NCBI RefSeq assembly: GCF_004359215.1
Contig: NW_027152016.1
Location: forward strand, 69,814 to 119,930
DNA length: 50,117 nt
Source of the DNA: Bremia lactucae
Taxonomy: Eukaryota > Oomycota > Peronosporomycetes > Peronosporales > Peronosporaceae
Reading direction: 5' to 3'
Below the pieces are notes generated by a model. That model was not told the origin of the DNA and did not search any database. It saw nothing but the letters and a program-made list of their open reading frames with translations. Position 1 is the stretch's first letter, and every line of letters starts with the position of its first letter. A program made the position numbers and the translations under genes. This document shows positions 10,525-20,630 of the stretch, piece after piece.

Positions 10525-11477
10525 CTAGTTGTTGCCGTCACCCTTCGGGTAGGGAGTTGCTGGACGTCTTAGCCCCAGCAGGGCTCTGGCATAGCAGCGA
10601 GCCATCATATGGCCGCGCTTACCGCACTTGAAGCAGACATCGTCTGCATTGCCCAACTCCATGGGAGTGGCATCTGACCTCTTGGCCGGCGGCTTATACC
10701 AAGCTGTTGCCGAGGCATTTTTGGAGCATTGTTTCTCAACTAAGGCAATTCGGATTGCCTCTTCCATCGTCGACGGCACTTTTCTGAAATAGGTCTGTCA
10801 CGATGGGCCATGCCGTAGTTTGTTCATAGACGTGGGCACCTTGATGTGCTCCGGAATCGGGCCTACGCTCATGGACGCCGACAGCGAGAGCATCTCCTGC
10901 ATATACTCTTGCAGGGATCGGTTCGCCTGTTGCGCTTCAAAGTAGCGCGCCTAATACAAAAAAATGTTTCTGGCGGCTGATACATGGCGCAAATTGTTGA
11001 TCTAAAGATCGTCCAAGAAGAAAACGCCTTGTCCGCCATAAGCGCAAAGAAAGCTCACAACGAGGCCTTGCCGAGCAAATAAGACAAGGCGCACGATACT
11101 ATCCGGGTGTCATTCTCGACGAGCTAGGTTACACCGCATTGGTCCACGGCTAGCAGCCAGTAAACAATCGTGTGCGCTGGAGTTCCATCGAACTTGAGCG
11201 GGTCTATCCAAATGGGCCCCGGCTGATGCGGCCGGGCGAAGAGCGTCTCAAAAGTCCCGTTAAGCGCCTCGCTTTGAGCCTGCTCATGCCTAAGCTCATC
11301 CTGTGTTTTAAGGATTGACTCCGCCACAGCATGACCGTTTGCCTCGGACGCGGTCATTTGTTGTCCGAGCACAAATGCCTCAAACTGCTTCAACTGAGCA
11401 ACATGTTGCTCAGGAGGACTGCCTAAGAGCCTGGCTAGGACTTGCTTGCCAAATCCTGGCGCCAAGGGCTCAGCCAC
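10525..11477 (-). pseudogene. Gag with CCHC zinc knuckle (E2)
   Basis: The first part (11477-11124) starts MAEPLAPGFGKQV and has a coiled-coil-like stretch followed by WIDPLKFDGTPAHTI, the usual start of the gag capsid core (P-x-KFDG). A middle part in other frames reads SLQEYMQEMLSLSASMS. The last part (10779-10525) gives MEEAIRIALVEKQ and a perfect CX2CX4HX4C knuckle, CFKCGKRGHMMARC. At least two frameshifts and stops break it. Confidence 0.75.
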
Positions 11478-11576
11478 CTCCCGATAATGTTCGGAATGGT
11501 GGAGGAATTGAGGTCAATCGATGTTAAGGCTCATCCTCACGCACACACACAGAGATGCGCGTCGTGGGAAGGATTT

Positions 11577-11588
11577 CAAGTGCTTCCA
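11577..11588 (-). other. Primer binding site of E2
   Basis: On the minus strand the LTR ends CCTACA, then CT, then TGGAAGCACTTG. The position and TGG start are those of a tRNA-primer site, and the AGCACT core is shared with the other elements here. Confidence 0.65.
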
Positions 11589-11590
11589 AG

Positions 11591-11925
11591 TGTAGGTAGG
11601 CGCTTCTACACCAGCCACGCTCTACTTAAACACGCACCTTCAAGCACAGCGAGGAAGCGGTTTAATTGTCTTCTCTCACGTGCGTAAGGTCCACCTCTGT
11701 AGATGAGTACCCATACATTGCAAGCGTATTATTCTGAATACCTCGGATTTCGGATGTCGCTAGCCATCATCTCTATTAACGTGAATACAATCGTAAACAA
11801 TCACTTTGCGCACCACATCCAAGTGTAGGTCTAAGTATTTCACATTAAGTAATTGACTATCCCGTTAAATGCAACAAGTGTCTTTTATGGATTAATGTCA
11901 CATAGGGCAACTTTAGCCCGTTACA
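11591..11925 (-). repeat. 5' LTR of E2 (family B)
   Basis: The ends are TGTAGG and CGTTACA. It matches 5068-5457 and the inverse of 25392-26132 over long blocks, for example CATAGGGCAACTTTAGCCCGTTACA against the start TGTAAC-GGCTAAAGTTGCCC of the plus copy. Confidence 0.75.
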
Positions 11926-12121
11926 GAGTCTTCATCAGTTGTGCTACTTATTTTCGTATGTGTCAGTACGAGTTAATGCTTTGAATGAAATAGCTTATAC
12001 GCACATTTCATCGCAAATGCAGCTTCATTACTTTAGTCTTTGTCTTTCTTTATTTCCGTTTTGGTCGATTCGTCGTAAATCCAAAAGCGGCGCAAACAAA
12101 CAAGTCGACAAGGGCCCTCAC

Positions 12122-12560
12122 TGTAACGGGGTGCATCGTTACATGAAATTAACACTGAAAGGTTGTTAATTAATATATTGTCTAAAAGGTAGATAATATT
12201 TAAAAAATATTACTTTACATGGAAATATTCTAAAAGCTTATCCATTGTTAGAAATAGACCAATATATCTACTTTCTCCGCGGTTCAGTCAGCGCTGGACG
12301 CGCGCAAAGAGAAATACAGATAAGACTTTTAGTACATGTTTTGTATGAGTTTATAATTAATTTAGTATTAAGTGGATAGACAAGAAGAACTTAATTATAT
12401 TAATACAGTTTTCATAAAACACGCTTAAATACAAGTGTTTCAAAGAGAAGATTTCCTCTGCGTACTGGTGTACGTGAAGTGACGCGAGGCACCACTCGCA
12501 CTGAACCAGTGCGAAGTGGACTTGTACTGAAGCAGTATAAGTCGGCAGTGCCGCGTTACA
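12122..12560 (+). repeat. 5' LTR of E3 (family A)
   Basis: It starts TGTAACGGGG and ends CCGCGTTACA, near-inverted terminal repeats. It aligns along its length with the LTRs at 28712, 35093 and 44689 (ATGAAATTAACACT, AAAAGGTAGATAATATT, CCGCGGTTCAGTCAGCGCTGG, GTGCGAAGTGGACTTGT). Confidence 0.85.
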
Positions 12561-12687
12561 CCTCATATCCAAGAACCATAGTTCCATCATCCCACATGGA
12601 CATGTTAGATGATATTGGAAAAACGCATCACGTTTCGCGTGATAGCTTCTCCTTTCTAAGTGACATAGAAATGAGTGTGGTCGATGA

Positions 12688-13655
12688 ATGAGTTCGACTG
12701 TAAAAAACGATGCCATCTAGGCCATGCTGTCCGGTTTGGACAGAGATGCCGACCATTCAGCCATCGCCAAGTTCATACAACATGAACTATTATGGAGAAC
12801 TTTGCTTGGGGCATTGTAATTCTTCAAGTCAACTAGAACGCGTGCTGACGAGGCGAAGGTGAAGATAGCCTAGCTGAATCAGCAAGGCTTTCAACAGGCA
12901 GAACTGTTGAGGTTACAACAGGTACAGACTCTTGTTCTTGGGATGACGCACACGCGTCGTCCCGAAACCTTAAAGATTGACATCTCTAAGTATATGGGAG
13001 TCGAAGAAGACTCCCTCTTGAAATGGTTTGTCGAGTTGGACGATGCCATTAGGGCTCGTCACATCGTCGAAGAGCAAATACAAGTCGCATTCGCTCAATC
13101 AAATTTGGCAGGTCGTGCCACAACTTGGGCATTGAGCCTTAAGCTGCGCGACCCATACGTCTTTGGGTCGCTAGAGGCTTTTAAAGCCCGGCTCAAACTG
13201 ACGTTTGAACCGCCTAGGGCTGAGTTCGGAGCTCGTTCAGAGCTTCTGAAACTCAAGCAAGGCAAGCGTGATGTGCACGCATATGCCCAGCACATACGAC
13301 TCTTAGCGAGTTGTAGAACAAATAACCCAGTTCATGAGCACACGTTGATTACGGTGTTCATGCAAGGTCTTACGGATGGTCCCGTAAAGACCCACCTGTT
13401 TCGCTTGGAACTGGATATGCTTGAAGAAGCAATGTCCGTTGCGGAACAGGAGGACTTTAGCTTGAGACAGGCTCAAGCTAGTTCGTCATCATATCGTCCT
13501 CCAAGACGATACGAGTCAGAAGGTCCAGAATTCCATGGACCTCTCTTACGCCGAAAGCGAGAGACCTCGTTTTTCGAGCACTAAGCGATTGCAAAAATGC
13601 CATCGCTGTCAAAGTTAGGACACTACGCTCATGAGTGTAGTGCTCCACGCCCATT
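12688..13655 (+). pseudogene. Gag of E3
   Basis: The likely start is ATG at 12688 (MSSTVKNDAI, then a stop where E6 and E7 read LAMLS). The main open part (12907-13584, 225 residues) has TRRPETLKIDISKYMG, RWFVELDDAI-type capsid helices, GKRDVHAYAQHIRLLASC and FMQGLTDGP, which is the Gypsy gag capsid pattern. It is followed by a CCHC knuckle, CHRCQ plus KLGHYAHEC, split by a one-base frameshift: E3 and E6 have three A where E7 has four. Gag would package element RNA. This copy carries an early stop and the knuckle frameshift, so it cannot make full-length gag. Confidence 0.8.
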
Positions 13656-13865
13656 GCCGAGAGGTATTGAACGTAGTTATGGACCGAATGCCAAAAAGGG
13701 CAACGGTCGCGGGTCCGATAAAGGCAGAAGATGTATTAATTCATATGCGGTCGAAAACGTTGTTGCGAAATCGCAACAGCGAGGCGGACCGCCAAAAAAC
13801 GATCGGGGTCCGTAGGAACGCAACGCCCTACTTATACAGCAACCTCAAGAGAATTTGCAAATCTC

Positions 13866-14260
13866 TTGACTAAAGTTGTTTCAGACACACAATCATTATG
13901 TGTCTCTGCACCTGGTGATGAGGGATACCTCATCACCTTGAAGTTGAAAGTGACAAATGATTTGTCACTCACAGCCCTAGTGGACTGCGGAGCGTCGAAT
14001 AACTTTATTTTTCGCCAGTCACTAGAGGGTAGTAGGCTCAAATATATTGAGCGCGACATCCCTCCAACGAGGATGACGGTGCGTCTAGCGACAGGCGCAT
14101 CGATAACAGTAATGAAACGCGTAGTGAAATCTCACTACACGTTAAGAAATTTACAGTATGATGATGATTTTATCATATTGGATTTGGATACCAAAAATTT
14201 GTTGTCATCCTAGGCTTATATTGGCTCAGAAAATACGAGCCAAGGATCAGCTGGCAGCAT
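13866..14260 (+). pseudogene. Retropepsin-like protease of E3
   Basis: The frame 13866-14213 encodes a domain with ALVDCGASNNFIF as the active-site flap. The triad is D-C-G where most retropepsins have D-S-G or D-T-G. A one-base slip at the AAAAATTTG run near 14197 moves the next block, ILGLYWLRKYEPRISW, into another frame. The sequence is almost identical to E6 30351-30745, including the slip. Confidence 0.75.
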
Positions 14261-14329
14261 CGATCCGTAAAGATGCCTGCCACTTGTTCATCAGATGGCC
14301 ATCTCATGAACGTCTTGGAGCGTCCACAA

Positions 14330-14870
14330 GAGTACGATCATTTCGTCTATGGATCTGTTGGATGGGTTCTATCAAATTCTTATGCGTGAGCGGGACATCC
14401 CATACACAGCAGTGAGCACTCCCAGTGGGATGCTCTGGGAACGGCTATTGATGCCTCAGGGGCTTAGTAACGCCCCTGCAACATTCAACAGATGCGTAAC
14501 AAATCTGTTGAGACCGGTGCGATAATTCGCATTGAGTTATTTTGACAATGTGTTCGTCCATAGACGGGCCATGGACGGAAAGACGGACGTGGAAATTCAT
14601 AAAACTCACGTTTTTCAGGTTCTTACACTTTTGCGAAAGTATGAGTTGTACGCAAGTCTCAAGAAGTGCGTATTCGCTGCAAGCGAAATACCACTTCTTG
14701 GATGCATCGTCGGTAAATACGGCGTGCGCCCTGATACCGAAAAGATTAAGGCAATTACCGACTGGCCAGTTCTAGTCGATGCCAAGGGACTTGGAAAGTT
14801 CCTGCGTATTTGCATAAGTACTTCCGCAATTATGCCGAGATGACAGTTCATCTCTCTTGTCTTTGAAAAA
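14330..14870 (+). pseudogene. Reverse transcriptase palm and thumb of E3
   Basis: Readable blocks are SMDLLDGFYQILMRERDIPY, SGMLWERLLMPQGLSNAPAT, then a stop in PVR*FAL, then LSYFDNVFVHRRAMDG and ELYASLKKCVFAASEIPLLG. The YxDD motif reads YFDN, so the second catalytic Asp is lost. The RT fingers (the VKKPNGKWRIVH block) are absent upstream, because protease sequence runs into NVLERPQEYDHFVY after a deletion. E6 carries the same lesions. Confidence 0.8.
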
Positions 14871-14886
14871 AAGACGATAAAACGCT

Positions 14887-15279
14887 ATGGATCGCCGATT
14901 GTCGGCATTCCTTCGAAGGTATCAAGCAAAGCTTGATGCAATCGCCCATCTTCGCGATTGCAGATCAAGACAGACCATTCCATGCCGACCCGATTTCGAG
15001 CCGGCTGCGCGTTCCAACAGTGAAAATAATCCCACTGTTGCAACACTCATTTCAAGTGTTCTGTCATCAACCTTGTTTGATGACTTAAAAAAAAGCCTAC
15101 GAAGAAGATAAGGGTCCGTTGCGTTTATTGGATTATCAGATAAATGCATCCGATAATACTTTTTTAATATTTACCGGCTTTATATCGATCGTCATCCGAT
15201 CGATACACAACACGCAACGGCATATTGTATTTCACAGCCCTTGCAGGCGACACTCCATCCCAAATCCCAATGATTTGCG
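14887..15279 (+). pseudogene. Deleted RNase H region of E3
   Basis: The sequence follows E6 up to CAGATCAAGACAGACCATTC (ends 14980) and then jumps to CATGCCGACCCGATTTCGAG. The 354 bp present in E6 at 31474-31827, which encode RNase H (VCDASDFAIG...NYPLHDTKILVMKYAL), are missing. The rest of the stretch is a degenerate linker to integrase, with no clear domain. Confidence 0.65.
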
Positions 15280-15960
15280 CTTGCGCATCATGTATGAGCG
15301 TCACGATGCACCAATAACTGGGCATCGTGGACGTGAGAAAACTTAACTCACAGTAAGTCGCGACTTTTATTGGCCCCGCCAGTATCAGTTTATGCGCAAG
15401 TACGTTCGTGCTTGCGAAGTATGTCAACGGGTGAAGCCCAGCCCTTCATCCCGTGCACCTCTCCAACCTCTACAACTTCCAGCAGAGTGTTGGCAGTCCG
15501 TATCTGTGGACTTCGTCTTCGGATTTCCCGAAAACGACCACAAAAATAATGGAATCCTTGTTTTTGTAGACAGATTCAGCAAGATGGTGCACCTTGCTGC
15601 GGTACCAGAGTCGATTACGGCTCCGGGTTGTGCCCGTGTCTTTATCGACACGGTATTCAAATTCCACGGTTTACTCCGTGAACTGGTCTCGGATAGAGAT
15701 CCACCGTTATCGGCGGAGTTTGGCAATCCGTATTCTGATCTCTCGGAACACGGCTGACTATGTCAACATCCGATCACCCAGAAACGGATAATCAAACAGC
15801 GTCCTCGAAGAGATACTTCGAGGTTACGTCCAATCGTATCCGAATTGGAGCGAGTTTTTACCGATGGTCGAATTCGCCATCAATAATTCGGTGCATGCGT
15901 CTACAACGCATACACCGTTCTTTGTGAATGGCTTACGCCATCCTCGCATACCGACCCAAT
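15280..15960 (+). pseudogene. Integrase zinc-binding domain and catalytic core of E3
   Basis: It reads IMYERHDAPITGHRGREKT, a stop, DFYWPRQYQFMRKYV and ACEVCQRVK, the HHCC domain. Then come SVDFVFGFP (first Asp), GILVFVDRFSKMVHLAAVPE, LVSDRDPPLSAEF (second Asp) and, after a frameshift, the LEE and MVEFAINNSVHAST region. Integrase joins element DNA to the genome. Stops and frameshifts inactivate it. A run of nine G at 15982-15990 follows. Confidence 0.8.
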
Positions 15961-16101
15961 TAGAGGGATCCTCTAGTCTAAGGGGGGGGGACTCGCAGGA
16001 GCAAAACCAATTCTGGCTCATGCTCAACACGCGTCGAAAATAACAACGACGCGAGTGATGTCAATGTCGAAGAAAACGACATCGAAAATGAGATTGATCT
16101 C

Positions 16102-17135
16102 ATGGCAGTACGCACTAAGCGTACTGAAAAAGACAAAACAAATGAGTTAGCGGAAGAGTTTCTGCTAACTCGAGAATCAATTATCCGTTTCGTTCAGGAT
16201 TCTATTGCTAACGCAGTGGACCGACAGAAATGGAATGCAGACAAACATGGAAGAGCAAATGTTAATTCATTCAAATTAATGATCTAGTGCTACTCTCTAC
16301 GGTAAACTTACCTAAACGATTAGTCACTAATGTGGGTAGCATTAAACTACTACCCAAGTTCATTGGGCCTTTCCGTGTACTGCATCGAAGAGGCAATGCG
16401 TACACAATAGAATTGCGACGTAGGATGCGAACGCATCCTACGTTTTACGTTGGTCGGCTCCGGCCGTACCATCAGTACGCGGCTTCTTCCGAGGACGGAT
16501 TTGACCACTCTTTACAAGAATACCCAAAAGATTATTGTGATCGCGAACCAGATTTTCATGTTGAACCTGAAGTTTCTCAGGCCGGTTTCGAAGATCCTCG
16601 AAGCTACGATGAGCTGACGACAGCTCATCGCGGACAGCATGATACTTCCGCTCGTACTCCAACAAGGAGTACGCACTCTTCGAACGGTCTTCCAACCGCT
16701 CGATATGGTGAGCCTGCACCGTCTGCTCCAACGAGCGACGCTTACCGCGCTCGTGGTCAAGTCCCTCCTCCAAATCATGGAGGAAGCGATCGAGTTTGTC
16801 GACCATCGACACTAGATCCGACACATGGGTCGGATTTAATTTTCACTCCTCCGCCACAACCATTGGTGAATTTCCAAGGCTGTCAACGTTTCCTTGTGGA
16901 ACGTATACTCCGTGATGTGAAGGGGTAGCGAACAAGTTATCTTGTTCGCTGGTGCGGTTTACAACCTTCACATGACAGCAGGGAGCCTCGTTCCCAGCTG
17001 GTTGTTGACGTTGAGAGCCTCGTCCGTCAGTATGACGAGACCCATCCAATGGATCATAAGGTCTATCAGAAAACACGCGCCTCTGGCGCCTGTAAATCGA
17101 TGGCAAAACGTCAATCTCATCGCGCATCTCGATAG
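16102..17135 (+). pseudogene. Integrase C-terminal domain and chromodomain of E3
   Basis: The first block is an alpha-helical linker (FVQDSIANAVDRQKWNADKH). The next reads GSIKLLPKFIGPFRVLHRRG...HPTFYVGRLRPYHQY, the GPY/F-type integrase C-terminal domain. A long Pro/Ser/Asp linker leads to a chromodomain: FLVERILRDVKG, stop (16926-16928), SYLVRWCG...REPRSQLVVDV. Its E6 counterpart keeps YPPSRDSWEP. Gypsy chromodomains guide insertion to marked chromatin. The linker overlaps an opposite-strand coiled-coil frame (16438-17127). Confidence 0.8.
16438..17127 (-). pseudogene. Antisense coiled-coil ORF of E3
   Basis: Reading the minus strand, a frame from 17127 (MRDEIDVLPSIYRR) runs to a stop near 16843. 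A 128-residue open frame (16824-16438) then reads SDLVSMVDKLDRFLHDLEE, EYERKYHAVRDELSSAHRSF and ENLVRDHNNLLGIL, ending in a basic tail, RPRKKPRTDG. Leucines and other hydrophobics fall at heptad spacing, so a coiled coil is likely. The E6 version is about 85 percent identical by my hand count, while the overlapping sense frame is about 64 percent identical. The basic tail resembles a nuclear localisation signal. The function is unknown. It could still be a chance frame, which a codon-level test would settle. Confidence 0.5.
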
Positions 17136-17152
17136 AGATGCGAGCCCTTCCC

Positions 17153-17963
17153 CTGGATCACTGGTGACCCGGCGAGGACGCCGGAGGAGATCGCTGCCCG
17201 CGACGCTCTTCATGAGCATTACCTTACGCCGAAGGTAATGACGCGAAGCCAGTATCTGACGCGTTTACGTGATCAAGCTTGTGGGGCTTCGGTGACCTGC
17301 ATGAGAAAGATTCTGATCGTTTTGTTTCCAAACGAAACAAGGAGTGAAAACGAAGTCTCATTTGAGAACTGGGTTCACCGGGCCCGCAAACTCCGTAATA
17401 TCTGGAATATCAGAGAGTCTGCGGATTAAGGTGAAGCTTCGCTTCGACTTCGCTAAGCTTTAGGCCAAAGGCCAGTTACGTTCAGCATTTATGCCACAAA
17501 ACGAAGTAAGGCTAGCCGATATTTCAGTGCTACGGTTGACCGTACAACCAAGGATCGAAGCCGCACTGAGGCTTTAGATCCACCTAATCCCACGTTTAGT
17601 AGTGGGAAGCGACGTTTGACGCGAGTTGACCCTCAGCTTGGAGCTCAAAAATGTCAACGTTGTACGGGCAATCTTGCCGAAGAGGTACCTCGAACTCCCA
17701 AGAGTTTTTGGAAGAGGGTTACCCTAGCCACTTCACCAGATACTAGTATTGACCCTCACGACGACGTCGCTTTAAAAGTTTCTCCACATGAAACTGAAGG
17801 TTTCCCCGCGCATCAAGCGGTGCGGGAGGGGGCCGAAATTTCGGCGGAAGCATTTGATGCTCAACGACACGAGGTGCAACTTCTTCGTGAGGTCCTTGCT
17901 CGGGTTGGGAGCTCTTTTGAGGCGGTTCGGGCGTCTTTCGCCGAAATCGCTTTTACCACGTAA
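17153..17963 (+). pseudogene. Orphan ORF remnant between E3 and E4
   Basis: Two plus-strand blocks are visible. The first (about 17160-17429) reads RTPEEIAARDALHEHYLTPK and then FENWVHRARKLRNIW. The second, from about 17480, includes TKDRSRTEALDPPNPTFSS, a CQRC pair (17650s) and a coiled-coil-like end, RHEVQLLREVLARVGSSF. Stops near 17427 and 17460 separate them. I do not recognise the family. It could be sense 3' sequence of E3, an antisense ORF of E4 by analogy with the other elements, or a separate insert. Confidence 0.35.
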
Positions 17964-18067
17964 AGAGGGCCAGTTGGATATCCTGGTGAGGATGCAACAA
18001 TCTGCGGCACGACCGCCTGTCTCGGCGCAAGCGCCTTCAAGTCCAAGTGGGAAGGGTCCCGATATGG

Positions 18068-19317
18068 CTAAAGCAAGCCAACGTAAAACACTGGATGTGT
18101 ACGCAGCTTGTTGGGAAGGTTTAGCGTATAAGCTAGGCCCTTCTTGGCCACGAACGTAAATGGTCCAATAAAGCGCGGGCGAAATTTGGTCTTGAAGACC
18201 GCGGATACCAAGTTGGTAGGTAGGTTCTTAGCGTTTAGTAAAACTCGGTCTCCGACCATATACGAATTAATACAGTTTCTGCTTTTGGCATCTGCTTCTT
18301 GTTTTTGTTTGTCTTGGCTATCAGCCATCGTATCTCTTACATGTCTTAAGATACTAAATCGCGTCGCGAGAAACTCGCTTACTTGTTTCCGAACGGTAAC
18401 AGGGCTGATATCAGCAAGCCTATCGGCCGATTCTCCCCCACCAAGCCCTTAACCCTGCAGTGGTATCGTTAATGGAACGCGCGGTTGGTAAGACCGTTTA
18501 CATAGAACACAGTATAGCCTGTAGAGGCATGAACAGCGTCATTGAACGCAAACTCCACTACTGGGAGCATTGAGCTCCAGCGCTTTGGTGTCTGAGCACA
18601 CACGCTGCGTTAAACGTCTTCAATGACGCGATTGACAAGTTCAGTTCGACCATCGGTCTGTGGATGGTCCGCAGTGGACATCTCCAATCTGGTTATAAGC
18701 ACTCGGAAAATTGATTTCCAGATTTACCCGTAAAATCGGGGATCCCGATCAGAGATAATTGCCACTGGCAAACCATGTTTTCGAAACACGCGATCGATGA
18801 ACAGCTTAGCTGTACCGTCTCCATCAATGGAATCTGGCACGGCTGCTTAGTAAGCCATTTTGCTCAAACGGTCAACAAAGACCACTATACCGGAGTTACC
18901 GGCTGAATCTTTCGGTAGCCCAAAGACGAAATCCATACTAATGGACTCCCACAATCCTATGGGGACGGGAAGACTCGCCAGTGGCGCAGCAGCATGTGTC
19001 GAGGGTTTAATCCGTTGGCACGTTTCGCATGTGCGAATATATGTGCTGACCCATTTTTAAAGTTTGGGCCACCGACTCTGGCCTATGAAGCCGTAGGTCT
19101 TTTCTCAAGCGAGATGACCACCAAGGACAGTATCGTGTGCCTCATATTGGATCCGGTACTTCACCTCCTCATCATGAGGAACAATGACACGCGGAGGGTC
19201 CGCGATGTTTGTGCAACAGGTTGTTATCGATAGAAATCGATGTAACCTTGCACGCAAACGTGCCGCCAATTTAATACCCAATTTGAGTCCTATAACGCTC
19301 GTAGCAGAGCTGCACAC
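18068..19317 (-). pseudogene. Integrase of E4
   Basis: The HHCC region (19317-19105) reads KYRIQYEAHDTVLGGHLA with the rest in shifted frames. Core blocks in broken frames include VDFVFGLPKDSAGNSGIVVF, LPVAIISDRDPRFYG and DHPQTDGRTELVNRVIED, giving all of the D, D and E positions by eye. The C-terminal domain (18328-18068) is open: YMVGDRVLLNAKNLPTN, RPRFIGPFTFVAKKGLAY and HPVFYVGLL. It would insert cDNA, but several stops inactivate it. Confidence 0.75.
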
Positions 19318-19439
19318 TGTTTATCCTTGGCGTAAGCCGAACTGATTAATTCAGGAATAGGTGACGAGATAGTCGTTGAATGAGAATCTCATAATCCGGC
19401 CTGCGTGATAACGCGTCGGCCAAAGCATTTTGCTTGCCG

Positions 19440-19963
19440 GGCTTATACTTCACCACGAAGTTGGATTCCGCAAAAAAAGATAGTTATCGGGCCATTTTCT
19501 GTGAGAGATGGGGCGACTTAGTCGCCGTGCGCAATGATGTGTGATCTGTAAAAATCACAAACGGCTTAGAGCCGAGTGGATGACCTCTGAATTTGACGAG
19601 AGCATACTTCATAACAAGGAACTCTTTGTCATGAACTGGGTAGTTCTTTTCCGCAGCTTTAAGCTTTTTAGACTCGAACGCAATAACACGTTGATGCCCA
19701 TCAACATCTGTTTGTAACAGAGCACTGCCAATGGCAAAATCTGATGCGTCAAAGACGATACTGAAAGGCCAATTTGGGTTTGGCAGTACCAGAATCGGGG
19801 CATGGATAAGACTACCCTTAACTGCTCGAAAAGCATTATTTTCGGTGCTAGTCCAGCACCATTCTATATCTTTCTTTAGGAGTTTAGATAATGGCCTAGC
19901 CATATCAGCGTAATTTTTGCTATATTTGTGTAAATAATTGGCGAGACCCAACCACTTAAGCAA
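19440..19963 (-). pseudogene. RNase H domain of E4
   Basis: One open frame (19963-19484) gives WLGLANYLHKYSKNYADMAR, then the RNase H core IVFDASDFAIGSALLQTDVD, NYPVHDKEFLVMKYALVKFR and FVIFTDHTSLRTATKSP. After a stop, FVVKYKPGKQNALADALSRR follows, the connection to integrase. The catalytic Asp and Glu motifs look intact. This domain would remove the RNA strand during reverse transcription. Confidence 0.85.
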
Positions 19964-20004
19964 ATCCTTTTGGTTTTTAGGAACCGGCCAATCTACTATG
20001 GCTT

Positions 20005-20630
20005 TTACCTTAGCGGAATCGCTCTAAGGCATCGCTTTCCAATGAAGTTTTCTAAAGAAGGAATTTCGTCTGCGCCAAAAATGCATTTAGATGCATTGGC
20101 ATACAATTTTTTTGTGCGCATGCATTCGAGCACTGCTCGCAAATGGTCTAAATGGTTTTCCATATCCGACCGACCCTGCTCCGCACGACTATGGACAAAA
20201 ATGTCATCGAAATAAGTCTGTGCATAACCTCGATGAGGGCGAAACAGTTGCGTCACTAGACGATTAAATGTTGCCGGGGCGTTGGAAAGCCATTGTGGAA
20301 AACCAGCCACTCCCATTACATGCCGCTTTGGGTGCTAACCGCTGTAAGCGGGATATCACTAGCTCGCATAAGCACTTGGTAGTAACCATTGACTAAGTCC
20401 AATGCACTGTACATTGTACATCCCACCATATTGTTCTAAAGAACATCTTTTCTAGGAATGGGGGTTTGGGCTGGTATAGTGGCAGCCTTAAGCTTATTAT
20501 AAGCATGTACAATGCGCCATTTACCATTTGGCTTTTTGACACAAAAATGTCGGTGTCGAATGAGGAGATTTGTTCTCTCGTAACATTTCAGCCTCGTGCT
20601 TTGCATGGAAGAAATCGTCAATGACGTCAC
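20005..20630 (-). pseudogene. Reverse transcriptase of E4
   Basis: The fingers block (20630-20436) reads FCVKKPNGKWRIVHAYNKLK and AATIPAQTPIPRKDVL. Then, in a shifted frame, come YSALDLVNGYYQVLMRASDI and a broken SGM*WEWL. The palm frame (20316-20005) has LSNAPATFNRLVTQLF and TYFDDIFVHSRA, an intact YxDD box, followed by KLYANASKCIFGADEIPSL. Stops between the blocks abolish full-length product. Confidence 0.85.

Larger units (their letters stand above)
5068..11925 (-). mobile_element. Degenerate Ty3/Gypsy element E2 (LTR family B)
   Basis: On the minus strand the order is LTR, PBS, gag with CCHC knuckle, protease-RT junction, RT, RNase H, integrase HHCC domain, integrase C-terminal domain, opposite-strand ORF, polypurine tract, LTR. 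This is Ty3/Gypsy order (integrase after RNase H). All frames are interrupted, the integrase catalytic core is deleted, and one segment (7290-7512) is inverted. No chromodomain is seen, unlike E3 and E6. Confidence 0.8.
12122..17152 (+). mobile_element. Chromodomain Ty3/Gypsy element E3 (LTR family A), 3' LTR missing
   Basis: The order is 5' LTR, gag with zinc knuckle, protease, RT, integrase and chromodomain on the plus strand. Similarity to E6 stops at GAGCCCTTCC (about 17152), just after the chromodomain stop, and no family-A LTR follows. The PBS seen in E6 and E7 is also missing after the LTR. Multiple stops, frameshifts, a 354-bp deletion of RNase H and a YFDN active site show that it is dead. 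It shares a nearly identical 1.56-kb tract with E6. Confidence 0.85.

Noticed and set aside
12357..12716. 119-residue minus-strand frame in the E3 LTR
   Set aside because: It lies within an LTR and is not kept open in the other family-A LTRs.
15982..15990. Run of nine G as a programmed frameshift site (also 32852-32860)
   Set aside because: It is present in both E3 and E6, but the frames on both sides are too decayed to judge. Homopolymer error or drift is as likely.
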